DNA from: Triparma columacea
Lineage: Eukaryota; Sar; Bolidophyceae; Parmales; Triparmaceae
Direction of reading: 5' to 3'
NCBI GenBank assembly: GCA_030267965.1
Contig: BRYA01000019.1
Coordinates: 1 to 64,000 of the forward strand
Length of the DNA: 64,000 nucleotides
The position numbers and the translations under genes are program-made. The notes under the pieces are model-generated. The model saw only the letters and a program-made list of their open reading frames with translations. It was not told the origin of the DNA and ran no database searches. Below are positions 35,843 through 44,582 of the stretch, piece by piece; positions within the stretch are counted from its first letter, which is position 1; every line of letters begins with the position of its first letter.

Positions 35843-37014
35843 TCATATAGGATCCGCCGTGGGCACAAAAACCGGGGCCGCGTTACCATCCTTGTCGACA
35901 TTGTTGTGAACATTCGGGTTGAAGGGTGGAGGCGGCGCCGATGTCTCAGGCACCTGGGCCACCACCTCTGCCTCTCCAGCGTAAACGGGCGCCTCCACCA
36001 CCCCCGCCACCCTCGCCACCTCGGCCACCCCTCCTGACCCTGCCGCCCCGTTGATATTCGCCGGTGCCATCATCCCCGAGCTTCCAGCAACTCCCGCCCC
36101 TCCAACTCCGGCCGCCGCCGTCCCCTGCATGATGAGCCTTCTCGACCTCCACTCCAAGAAAACCTTGAGCACGTCCCTCATTCTCTGCCTTGGAGACGAC
36201 ATTGCCTTCCCCAAGACCTCCCTTAGCCACCTGTCAAAGCCCTGCTGCCTGACCAGCAGCTCCTGATCATTTAGCTTGGCACCGACGAGGGAGGAGAAGA
36301 GACCCTGCTTGGAGGGGAAATTGGCGAACACAGATGTGTACTTCTCGACGCTCTGTCGGAGCTCGTCAAACTGATTGTACCTGTGGGCAGGGGGGAGTGG
36401 AGGGGGGGGAGTGGAGGAGCAGAGCGACGACCGAAGGAGTCAGCCACAGGTGTCGTTTCACTTAGCATTCTTTCACACAGACGTTTCACTTAGCATTCTT
36501 TCACACAGACGTTTCACTCAGCATTCTTTCACACAGACGCTGCCTCGCCAATCCACCTGTCACACAGGCGTCTCCTCGCCCATCCTCCTTTCACACAGGT
36601 GTCGCGCCTCGCTCATCGCTCCCCTTGCCCTCACCTCCTCCAAATCTCCCAATTGCAATCCGCCGTGCTGACCAGTATCCTGTAATACCATATTCCCCTC
36701 CCCCTCTCCTCCACTCCAACCACAGACAGGCCCGTGATTTCGAACGGCTCCTCCGGGGGAGGAGGAACGTACTGCTGCTGGTTGACAACAACAGTTCTTT
36801 GAGTCCCGTACCTCCTCCCCCCTCCAACGACCACCACGGGCGGGGGCGGGGGGGCATAGTAGCCCTGAGGGTAGTACCCAGGGCCACCGGCGTTGACCAC
36901 GGTCACCTGCTGTCTTGGAGGCCTCATTGCAGTAGCTGCAAGCCCACCCACCACAGCACCAGCCACGAATCCTCCCAAAGGAGGGCCGCGGTGATGGTGA
37001 TGATGACGAGGCAT
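35843..37014 (-). CDS. PX-domain protein (phosphoinositide binding)
   Basis: Two exons (minus), 37014-36635 and 36380-35843, 305 residues. The head has a His5 run (MPRHHHHH), a Gly/Ala hydrophobic stretch and a Pro/Tyr-rich segment (YYPQGYYAPPPPP). The PX domain spans the intron: GIWYYRILVSTADCNWEIWRR | YNQFDELRQ, where RRY is the phosphoinositide-binding start of helix 1; then FANFPSKQGLFSS takes the place of the usual PPxxP loop, and RQQGFDRWLREVL closes the fold. The Pro loop is short and lacks the full PxxP motif. The C-terminus is Ala/Gly/Pro-rich. Likely membrane trafficking. The intron holds a 28-bp minisatellite. It converges with the claw-protein gene, with 53 bases between stops. 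Confidence 0.8.
36452..36537. repeat. 28-bp minisatellite in the PX gene intron
   Basis: Three copies of a 28-base unit (ACGTTTCACTTAGCATTC followed by TTTCACACAG), nearly identical, followed by weaker partial copies up to about 36600 that keep TCACACAGGCG. Each copy ends CACAG, an acceptor-like sequence when read on the plus strand, but the host gene is on the minus strand. Confidence 0.85.
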
Positions 37015-37641
37015 TAGGGATATACACGGATATATAAGGGCGATGAGTAGGGTTGCGTAAAGCTTCTATGGGTTAAGTACAACTCCTTTTTATTTTTTCT
37101 TCGCGAGAACAGGGGTCTTGGTTTCTGCCGGGTCAACAGAGCGGAAGATTCCTAAGGAAGTTGTCGGGCACTTTTCAGTTGAAAAAAGTGAGTCTAGACG
37201 CTGCGGCTGCGCCACGCGTTCTCGCGTGGAGTTTTGTTCATCTTTGTGACTCGAGAGACGGGCTGCCGCTCCGAGTTTGTTAAGTTGAGGAGAAGACCCC
37301 CCTAAACCCCGCAACCGCTGAGTTAGGGTTCTTGGGTTTTTGGGGATGAGAACGCACGCGTTTACAATGAATTTGGGTGCATTTTGGTTATCGGTCCGCA
37401 TAGTCCCGGTGACAGCGGTTCCGCGTATCTCGCGTCTCGAGAAGACGATTGCAGTTAGTGTCGCCTCGCCATCCAAGTGTTTTCTGGATTTTTTCGAGGC
37501 GCCAGAGGCGCACGTTCGCTTCTGCGAGCGGAGACAGGAGTATTGCCTTCGATCGCGGCGTCGCAATACGTCGCGTCCGATTGCCATTCCCTGTGACACG
37601 ATTTTCCACTTAGTTTGGGATAGTGTGTCTGCCTAACTGCT
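37015..37641. other. Spacer between PX gene and 74-bp repeat array, possible element 5' end
   Basis: Mixed composition. An inverted motif CCACGCG-TTCT-CGCGTGG (about 37211-37228) forms a perfect 7-bp hairpin, and CGCGAGAA near 37100 is its partial complement. A 169-residue minus-strand ORF (37599-37090), rich in Arg/Lys/Ser, has no recognisable feature and is not called. The left end of the retroelement may lie here but no terminal repeat partner was found. Confidence 0.4.
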
Positions 37642-38149
37642 CAAGCTCCGTTGTGGATGGGCCCGGTTTCCGAAAGGATGTGGCCAGGGACTCTGTTCCC
37701 TCTTGTTTATCAGTACAAGCTCCGTTGTGGATGGGCCCGGTTTCCGAAAGGATGTGGCCAGGGACTCTGTTCCCTCTTGTTTATCAGTACAAGCTCCGTT
37801 GTGGATGGGCCCGGTTTCCGAAAGGATGTGGCCAGGGACTCTGTTCCCTCTTGTTTGTCAGCTCAAGCTCCGTTGTGGATGGGCCCGGTTTCCGAAAGGA
37901 TGTGGCCAGGGACTCTGTTCCCTCTTGTTTATCAGCACAAGCTCCGTTGTGGATGGGCCCGGTTTCCGAAAGGATGTGGCCAGGGACTCTGTTCCCTCTT
38001 GTTTAGCAGTACAAGCTCCGTCGTGGATGGGCCCGGTTTCCGAAAGGATGTGGCCAGGGACTCTGTTCCCTCTTGTTCTCAGCACAAGCTCCGTTGTGGA
38101 TGGGCCCGGTTTCCGAAAGGATGTGGCCAGGGACTCTGTTCCCTCTTGT
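37642..38149. repeat. Seven tandem copies of a 74-bp unit upstream of the retroelement ORFs
   Basis: Copies start at 37642, 37716, 37790, 37864, 37938, 38012 and 38085 (the sixth is 73 bases long), each containing CAAGCTCCGTTGTGGATGGG and GATGTGGCCAGGGACTCTG. Copies differ by a few bases. Because 74 is not a multiple of 3, an ORF through the array rotates through all three frames and still meets no stop. Its frame rotation argues against a coding role. Confidence 0.95.
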
Positions 38150-38265
38150 ATGGGGACTTTGTGAAGTTATTGTATTGTCGTATTCGGCTGGAGCGCCTCA
38201 CTCAATGCACAACTTCTCACATAAGGCCCCACTTCCTCCCTTCCACACCCCATAGTCCTACAAGT

Positions 38266-40341
38266 ATGCAACTTCATTCAAAACTTCAGTTCGACAAACC
38301 CACTATCGCTCAGATGCTGGCCTTCTACACCTCTACGGCCACTCAGACCTTCAAGAGGTTTGAGGAGTTCGTGTTCACCTCATTTATGAGTGGCGCTCCG
38401 CCAGCAGGCACCGAGCATCCTACGGAGTCCCCCTACGACTTCTACGGCTACCACGCGGGCTACGCAGTCGCGGTGGTTCCTGTTGAAGGAGTCGGCCTTC
38501 AGATGGCCTTCGCACTGTTCGACAGTGACGTGACGGTTCTTTCTGTTCAAGGGGAGGGGAGTGGGCTCTCGTCTCCTAACCCCCTCGGCCTGTTGGTCAT
38601 TGACGACATCGCATCCAAGGCCCAGGATGGAAAGGTCGTTTTATGCCCCACTTCAGTCCTAGGCGTCCTCATTGAGAGAGCCGAGCAGGCCGCTATTGCG
38701 GCAGGCCTAGAGGTGAAGTACTCGGTAGAGAGCCTCAGTTCTATCCCTGACGTCCACCTCATCTCCGCTTTGGAGGGCCCCCCCCCCTCTCTTGATGAGC
38801 TCCGTAGCTGGAATGAGTCGCCGCTGATGGTCAACATCGCCGCCAAGACCTGGCCTCAGCTTCTCGCCCTCGCGAAATTTCAGGACACTGGAGACTCTGC
38901 TCTCTTTCCAGCCCGCCTAGGCTCTATAGCCGAGACCGCTCCGTTCAGAGAGAGGTTCCAGGACTTTAAGACAAACTTTGAGAACGCACATATCATGGGA
39001 GGCGTCCTGGCTCGCTCCGCGGAGGGGGCCCCTCATGGCACCCCTGCAGCTCCGCAGGCAGCAGTCGCCCCCCAGGCGGGCGACGCTCTCGCTCAAAGGC
39101 TGGCAGAGGCTCAGCTCGCGCTAGCTCAGTCTAAGCAGGACGAGATGGCTGAAAGGGAAGACCAAAAGACTTACAGCAAGCCGCGCCAAACGCAGCTAGT
39201 CGCTCTCGTGGGCTCCAAGACGACCTCCAGCGCGTTTTTCTCTGCCGCCTTCGCATCAAGGGAGGTCAAAGCGGGCAAATCGGAGGTGCTATTCCTCCAG
39301 TTCTTCACTCTGACGTTTACCGATCAGCCGCGCTCGGGGTGGCCACGCTCCGGCGCCCCTGTCACTCTGCCGCCATCTTTTGGCAGTGGCGCAATAGGTG
39401 GCGTCTTCTCCCCGTCAATGCTCCTTCCTATTAGGGAGGACATTTGCACGGGTGCATCAGGATTCATTGAGAGCATAATTCCTCTCATTGTCATTTCAGA
39501 GTTCTTTTTTGGGGTTGGTAACCCTTTCGCTGTCTGGCTGCAGACCTTTATTGTTGCGGCTCACAACACGCGTTGCCTCCCAGCCTCCATGACCTTTGAA
39601 CTTGACGCTGGCCCCTTCTGGGAGAATCTGCTCGTCGAGATCTACCTCGAGCTCAAGGACGCCTATCAACAGGTCCTGGCCGTTATTAACGGGTCCCCCA
39701 GTGGGGGGTTGAGCACCGCTTTGAGCCTAGTCTTGCTTTTGGAAAAATCTTACGAGGAGGTTTTCACGGCTAAGCAGAAAGAGATGGGGATGCCTGGGGC
39801 GTCAACTATCTTCCTCTTTCTCCATCATGACAAGGCAAAAGACCCAGAGTCTTTCCGCTTGGCCGCGCCCTGGAAGTCTATGGTAGGACCTCCTCGCTCT
39901 ACGCTACCACCAGCTTCTCCTTCAAGGTCAACGAGCTGGCCTGCATCGCCACTCTCCTCCCCAACCCCCTCGCCTAGTACGGGGTTCCAGGCCATTTCCC
40001 CCTGGGGTACCATTGGCACTTACAACTCTGCTTCAATCAAGGCCGGCATGCTCGTTCACAACCTCGCCGCAAAGGAGTTGGGGCTTTCTCCAGCATGGTC
40101 GTGCGTCAGGTTCCTCGTAAGCGGCTCCTGCAACAACCAGCAGTGCAATTTCCACCATCACTCTCCTGGTGACCTGCCCACCAAGAAGATTATCCTCGCC
40201 TATACTTGCGAAGGAGCTGCGGCGGAAGAAGCGGTCCAAGGGATGCACCGTCTAAAGGCAGCCTCCGCTTCAGTTCTCGCTCCCGTCTGCCACACCCCCC
40301 CGTGCTCAGCCCCTAGGTGCAAGAGGTGCACAGGCGCCTGA
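38266..40341 (+). CDS. Gag-like ORF of the retroelement
   Basis: The frame is open from 37651 through the repeat array, but ATG 38266 (MQLHSKLQFDKPTIAQML) is the first Met of the non-repetitive part. About 691 residues: an alpha/beta-looking N-terminal region, an Ala/Gln-rich linker (near 39030-39150), a second globular region, and a Cys/His cluster CVRFLVSGSCNNQQCNFHH near the C-terminus that fits a CCCH-type nucleic-acid-binding knuckle. The C-terminus is Cys-rich (CHTPPCSAPRCKRC). Stop is TGA at 40339-40341, followed by 44 open codons in the same frame up to the recombinase Met. Assignment as Gag rests on position and the knuckle, not on sequence match. Confidence 0.7.
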   Translation: MQLHSKLQFDKPTIAQMLAFYTSTATQTFKRFEEFVFTSFMSGAPPAGTEHPTESPYDFYGYHAGYAVAVVPVEGVGLQMAFALFDSDVTVLSVQGEGSGLSSPNPLGLLVIDDIASKAQDGKVVLCPTSVLGVLIERAEQAAIAAGLEVKYSVESLSSIPDVHLISALEGPPPSLDELRSWNESPLMVNIAAKTWPQLLALAKFQDTGDSALFPARLGSIAETAPFRERFQDFKTNFENAHIMGGVLARSAEGAPHGTPAAPQAAVAPQAGDALAQRLAEAQLALAQSKQDEMAEREDQKTYSKPRQTQLVALVGSKTTSSAFFSAAFASREVKAGKSEVLFLQFFTLTFTDQPRSGWPRSGAPVTLPPSFGSGAIGGVFSPSMLLPIREDICTGASGFIESIIPLIVISEFFFGVGNPFAVWLQTFIVAAHNTRCLPASMTFELDAGPFWENLLVEIYLELKDAYQQVLAVINGSPSGGLSTALSLVLLLEKSYEEVFTAKQKEMGMPGASTIFLFLHHDKAKDPESFRLAAPWKSMVGPPRSTLPPASPSRSTSWPASPLSSPTPSPSTGFQAISPWGTIGTYNSASIKAGMLVHNLAAKELGLSPAWSCVRFLVSGSCNNQQCNFHHHSPGDLPTKKIILAYTCEGAAAEEAVQGMHRLKAASASVLAPVCHTPPCSAPRCKRCTGA

Positions 40342-40473
40342 AATCTCAGTCCCGGCCTGGAGGACAGGTTTACCAATGAACCTACTATCGAGGCGCGGAG
40401 GCAATGGGAAGAGCTGGAAGGTACAACAGGAGGTGGTTTCGGAAAAGGGAAGTTATCTCTCGGGAAGTTAGCT

Positions 40474-41619
40474 ATGGTGGCGTCGGAGAAGCAGCGCGGA
40501 ATGCAGCAGATCCCTACGAAGTACCGGCCGACGTGGACTTTGTGGTGCAGGTTCCTGGAGGAGGTTCACTTGACGCCGGCCAAACTAGCCTCCATAAGTG
40601 ACGCGCGCCGCATCGCTTTAGGCCTCACATTTCTCGAGGCTCTTCGGGGAGGGGCCAAGTCGGGTTGCCCCCTTCAGTACGGCTCTCTAAAGAGCAACAT
40701 CGGGGCCCTCAACACCGCTCACAGAAACTTTGGATGGCAACCCCCGTTCAAACCGTTGACAGTCATTTCTCTTCAGGATGAGTCGGCGAAACTGTACCCA
40801 GAGATTCACAGAGCCCTTCAAGTTTTCAAGAAGGAGGACGGGGCCCCCAAACAGTTCGTGGCTGTTTGCAAGGAATGCGTCGAGGACATCAAGCTCAGCG
40901 CTCCGTCCCCCGAGAAGGACCCAGTGGCTGCAAGGATCGCAGCTGTCGTTGAGTTCGCCTTTACCTTCATCCTGCGTGGAAAGGAGTATAGGGCGCTTAG
41001 GGTCAGGCATATTGCCTTTCACGGCAAAGATCGCCGTCGCATCCTGGATAAGGAAGGATTTGCCGACGACCAGTTCAGGGATGCCTGGGTTCGCGCCTCG
41101 AAGTCGTCAAGGGCCGACATGTTGATGAAGAAGGCCCACTCCGTTTCCCTGACCTTTGACACGCAGAAGAACGGCGTCTTGGGTGAGGTCATCACGCTGG
41201 AGCGCAGCGGCACGCGCGACGAGGGTGTTCCTCTCTGCCCTGTTTCTGGAGCCTCCCGCCTTGCCAGTCAGGCGTGGTCGCCCTCTAAGGGAGGCGAGGC
41301 CCCTCTCTTAGCCATCGAGGCCAGTGGCAAGGGCACTTCCTTTATCGTGGCCAATGACATCACCGAAACCATTCGAGCATGGGCTCTAGCACACCCTCTG
41401 ATTTACTCAGCAGAGGAGATCGAATGGCTGTCTGCGCATGGCCTTCGAGGAGGTGGCGCTCAGGCCTACCTCAACGACGGCGTCTCACCTATTAGGGTCA
41501 AGGCGATTGGCCGTTGGAAGACTCAGGAGCAGTTTGAAGTGTATGCCAATGCTCCCGGAGTGCACCAGTCCCCAGCATCTGCGCTCACCTCGGTAGCCAA
41601 GCGCAGGCGCCTAGAGTGA
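40474..41619 (+). CDS. Tyrosine recombinase of the retroelement
   Basis: 381 residues from ATG 40474. The catalytic set of tyrosine recombinases is visible: first Arg in FILRGKEYRAL (R168), H-x-x-R in AHGLRGGG (H322, R325), Trp in GRWKT (W348, the usual H/W position) and nucleophile Tyr in FEVYAN (Y357). The N-terminal 110 residues correspond to the core-binding helices. It would resolve or insert a circular DNA intermediate without target duplication. The frame is the same as Gag upstream and RT downstream; the stop TGA (41617-41619) is followed by CTC CGA and eight open codons before the RT ORF. The actual initiation may be by readthrough from Gag rather than at this ATG. Confidence 0.9.
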   Translation: MVASEKQRGMQQIPTKYRPTWTLWCRFLEEVHLTPAKLASISDARRIALGLTFLEALRGGAKSGCPLQYGSLKSNIGALNTAHRNFGWQPPFKPLTVISLQDESAKLYPEIHRALQVFKKEDGAPKQFVAVCKECVEDIKLSAPSPEKDPVAARIAAVVEFAFTFILRGKEYRALRVRHIAFHGKDRRRILDKEGFADDQFRDAWVRASKSSRADMLMKKAHSVSLTFDTQKNGVLGEVITLERSGTRDEGVPLCPVSGASRLASQAWSPSKGGEAPLLAIEASGKGTSFIVANDITETIRAWALAHPLIYSAEEIEWLSAHGLRGGGAQAYLNDGVSPIRVKAIGRWKTQEQFEVYANAPGVHQSPASALTSVAKRRRLE

Positions 41620-41643
41620 CTCCGAGCCGCAGAGGAGAGTAAG

Positions 41644-44013
41644 GTGGCCACAGGCAGAGTCAAGCTGGGCCCGGTTGATAGATTGTCCGTGTTGGACGGT
41701 GACAATGTCTTCGAAGGGGCGAAGGAGGAGCTCTTGGATGGTCCTCCGCTCTCATTACTGTCGAATGCTAGTGATGAGGTGACGGTGAACCGGGAGGTGT
41801 TAAGGCAGCTCGGGTCCCTGTTGACTTCAGCCGGTGGCTTTGAAGCTTTCATCGGGAGCCTCTCGTCCCACGCCTTCGATGGGGGGGGAGGTTTCACATC
41901 CAGGAAGAGGATGGAAGAGGCTGGGGTATTTGTATCGGAGGATACTTCCTCCGGTATGTTCAATGGATTTGAGATCAGACTCTTTGACTGGGCGGAAGGC
42001 CATTCGGCTGTTCGGTCTACGGCCAAGCGGTGTCCTCCACGTCGTTCGCCAGAGGAGCTGCACTTGCTTCGCGCCCTCCAGTATAAGGAGGTTTCGAGGG
42101 GATGGGCGATTGCGCTCCCCAGAAAGGCGGCGACGCGCATGATTCCCAACCTTCGCCTCTCGTCCAGTTTCACTGTGGAGAAGTGGGTCGACGGCAGGAA
42201 CGTTGGTCGTCCCATCGTCAACTTTTCGGGAGTTTCACTTTGCCCGCCAAACGGAGAGCCTTGTTCACTTAATGAGGCGTCCGATCATCTCTATTTGGGG
42301 TCTTCAGACTTGGGCAATTGCCTCTCGCGACTCCTCACCGACACTATCAGGATTGCACAAGCGCACCCTGGAGTGCCACTAGTCTGCAATAAGGTGGACA
42401 TTGCCAGTGCGTACTACCAGGCTCCACTGCGACTGCGGGACGCCCCTTTAGCAGCATACGAGCTTGCGGGCGACCCGTCTGTATTGATTGTCCCACTACG
42501 TGTAAAGATGGGAATGGCGATGGCGTCTTTTGCTTATGCTCCCATTGGGGATGCTATTGCGAAGGCTATTAGGAGGGCGGCGCCTCGCGCAAGTTTGGAC
42601 TGCACGGTGGAATCCGCCAGGGAGGGAATCCCATTCCTTTCCAGCTTTGGAATTAATGACGGTCTTCGCCCGACGATTCCAGCTGCGTGTGGACTCCTTC
42701 AGGGCAGTACGAGGAAAAGAGAAGCCAATGTCGTCTCCCACACGGCTGACTCTTATATCGACGACCTTATGGCCGTCACCATTGCTCCTCACGCTCAGTC
42801 AGTTTGGTGGCTCCAATGCCACAAAATCTGGAGCGTTTATGAGGTTTGTGAAACACGGCGGGCTCTCTTTCAGAGGCAAGCCCTTGCTTTAGAGAAACTA
42901 CCGGAAGCGCGATGGACGCAGACGAAGATTTTTCTAGGGGTTGAAATTGACTTAATTAATTTAACGGCCGGCGTTCACGACGAGCGAGCCCGGAAATTAC
43001 GCGCCTCAATGTCGGAGATTCTCCCTAGTGGCGTCTCTTCAATCCCCCCTCATAAGATCGTTGGCGCATCCACAGACTTGCGAGGTACCATTGGTGCGCT
43101 TCAATTTGTCAGCCAGGTTCGCCCGTTTGGGGCGGCCTATATGAAGCATCTATATGCCTCTCTCTCCGGCTGCCCTGTTACCAAGTCCAGAGGCCCCCTC
43201 CTAGTAACCGAAGAGTTTGCCGAGGCCTGGGAAAGCTGGGCTTATTGGCTTACCTCGCCCACCCCTCGAGCAATTGCTATGATGGTCGACTCTCCGGTGA
43301 CAGATATCCTCTTCACCGATGCAGCAGGAGAGCCTGGCACGGGCATGGGGGGATTCCTCGCTGAGGGTTCTGTCCTTTACTGCTGGGATTTCCAGTGGAA
43401 CGTGTCAGTACCCCCCAGTATCGCGTCTAAGGATTCCCCGGCGGCCCCCACATCTATCAACGATTGGGAGCTACTGGCCCTTATTGTCGGCGTCAAACAG
43501 TGGAGGGCGCGCATGGAGAAGAAGAGTGCCCCTACAATAGGGCGACATCTCCTGTGCAGATGCGACAACGCTGCAACAGTGGCCTGGGTCAACAAGGGAT
43601 GGTGCGCCTCCAAGGTTTCCTTTAAGTTCATTCAAGAGCTCGAGAAGGAGTGCGCGGAGATGGGGTGCCGAGTATCGGCCTCTCACATCCCTGGCGAGGA
43701 AAACAAGGTGGCCGACTACTTGTCGCGAGAATTCTCTGTCACGGTCCCAGCGAAGCTGGACAGGGTAAAGGCTTTCGCCTCTTCTCAGGAGCAGCCCCTA
43801 CCGTCTAGCCCCTCTCCGCGAGCTCAACCCCTCTCGAGTGCGTCTCTCGAGTGGGTTCGTACTAGCGTTAAGTGGGCGACAACCTCAGCTCGATGGTCTA
43901 AGACCGACGCTAGCGTGTTTTCCCACCACTTCGCCTTCCAGTCAAAAGGCCGACCAAGGGGCTTGAGGCTCATCCCAGGCCCCCCTAGCAATCGCCCATC
44001 AGTTGGGGATTAA
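41644..44013 (+). CDS. Reverse transcriptase-RNase H of the retroelement
   Basis: 789 residues. No ATG is present near the start; the frame opens directly after the recombinase TGA (41617-41619), so translation by readthrough or an unusual start is needed. RT motifs: VGRPIVNFSGVSLC (fingers), VCNKVDIASAYYQAPL with the first catalytic Asp, and YIDDL (Y371-D374 counting from 41644) with the second and third Asp. RNase H follows: FTDAAGEPGTGMGG, INDWELLAL (Glu), RCDNAATVAWVNKG (Asp) and HIPGEENKVADYLSRE. The order and the ADYLSR ending match the RNase H of DIRS-like and Ty3-like elements. No methyltransferase domain is seen after it. Stop TAA at 44011-44013, within the first copy of the 89-bp direct repeat. 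Confidence 0.93.
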   Translation: MATGRVKLGPVDRLSVLDGDNVFEGAKEELLDGPPLSLLSNASDEVTVNREVLRQLGSLLTSAGGFEAFIGSLSSHAFDGGGGFTSRKRMEEAGVFVSEDTSSGMFNGFEIRLFDWAEGHSAVRSTAKRCPPRRSPEELHLLRALQYKEVSRGWAIALPRKAATRMIPNLRLSSSFTVEKWVDGRNVGRPIVNFSGVSLCPPNGEPCSLNEASDHLYLGSSDLGNCLSRLLTDTIRIAQAHPGVPLVCNKVDIASAYYQAPLRLRDAPLAAYELAGDPSVLIVPLRVKMGMAMASFAYAPIGDAIAKAIRRAAPRASLDCTVESAREGIPFLSSFGINDGLRPTIPAACGLLQGSTRKREANVVSHTADSYIDDLMAVTIAPHAQSVWWLQCHKIWSVYEVCETRRALFQRQALALEKLPEARWTQTKIFLGVEIDLINLTAGVHDERARKLRASMSEILPSGVSSIPPHKIVGASTDLRGTIGALQFVSQVRPFGAAYMKHLYASLSGCPVTKSRGPLLVTEEFAEAWESWAYWLTSPTPRAIAMMVDSPVTDILFTDAAGEPGTGMGGFLAEGSVLYCWDFQWNVSVPPSIASKDSPAAPTSINDWELLALIVGVKQWRARMEKKSAPTIGRHLLCRCDNAATVAWVNKGWCASKVSFKFIQELEKECAEMGCRVSASHIPGEENKVADYLSREFSVTVPAKLDRVKAFASSQEQPLPSSPSPRAQPLSSASLEWVRTSVKWATTSARWSKTDASVFSHHFAFQSKGRPRGLRLIPGPPSNRPSVGD

Positions 44014-44135
44014 GAGAGGGGACGGGGAGAGGAGGGTTGCCCTTCAGGGGCTTGAGGCTCATCCCAGGCCCCCCTAGTAATCGCCCATCAGTTGGGGATT
44101 AAGAGAGGGGACGGGGAAAAGGGGGGTTGCCCTTC
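43957..44135. repeat. 89-bp direct repeat, two copies, at the 3' end of the retroelement
   Basis: Starts at 43957 and 44046 with AGGGGCTTGAGGCTCATCCC; the two copies differ at a few positions and one added G. The first copy includes the RT ORF C-terminus and stop codon; a third partial start (CAGGGGGGGG) follows at 44135. It may be the right-hand half of a split direct repeat, but no matching copy was seen on the left side. Confidence 0.85.
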
Positions 44136-44582
44136 AGGGGGGGGTTGTCCGCCTGGACGCCCTCGGTTCCTATATCCACCCCCTCATTCGTCCTTCTATT
44201 ACACCTTCATCTTTTCCTTCCACTACCACCATCATCACCTTTCCGAGCCGAGTGGGCCTAGTGCTACACACTTCCCCTCTCGCCTCTTCAAGTAGGGCGT
44301 GCTCGCTCAACATTTCGCGGGCCCGTGCTTCAGCACGCGGTGCCCCGTGGGCTTACGCACGTAGGGGTTGTCCGCCCTAAGTCTTCTTTCTCTTCCCTCA
44401 CGTCACGGTCTCCGTGGACGTGTGGGGTCGGGTGTGGACCCAAAGCGGCGTGGACTCTAGTCCCACCCCTATTTGAATGCCAAACGCCGCAGTTTTTCTT
44501 AGGATTTTCCAGAAAGGACCCAGGCCTCTGTTTTACTGAGGCCTCATCACCCCTCACACCCCAAAGACCTTTTGGCTCCCAG
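44136..44582. other. Region between retroelement and amidase gene, with hairpins
   Basis: Contains two phrases GGGGTTGTCCGCC (44142 and 44365), a perfect hairpin CGTGC-TTCA-GCACG near 44327-44340 and a CACGG-TCT-CCGTG hairpin near 44405. These may belong to the element's 3' end or to the amidase 5' leader. The frame upstream of the amidase start is open to 44325 but has no signal-like or conserved content. Confidence 0.45.

Larger units (their letters stand above)
37642..44135 (+). mobile_element. Tyrosine-recombinase retrotransposon (gag-YR-RT-RNase H; VIPER/DIRS-like)
   Basis: Contains a Gag-like ORF, a tyrosine recombinase and an RT-RNase H polyprotein, with no DDE integrase and no protease seen, which defines a YR retroelement. 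The order gag-YR-RT-RH is that described for VIPER-type elements; DIRS, Ngaro and PAT elements generally place YR after RNase H. The left side has the 74-bp array, the right side an 89-bp direct repeat; exact ends are not resolved. All three ORFs are full length and in the same frame, so the copy is probably young. It sits between the PX gene and the amidase gene without obvious disruption of either. Confidence 0.85.

Noticed and set aside
37090..37599. 169-residue minus-strand ORF next to the retroelement
   Set aside because: Arg/Ser-rich with no domain, no signal, and no splice or promoter support.
37642..38149. CRISPR-like array
   Set aside because: There are no unique spacers between units; it is a plain tandem repeat in a eukaryotic genome.
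37651..38265. Protein repeat encoded by the 74-bp array
   Set aside because: The unit is not a multiple of three, so the encoded peptide changes frame every copy; noncoding repeat is the simpler reading.
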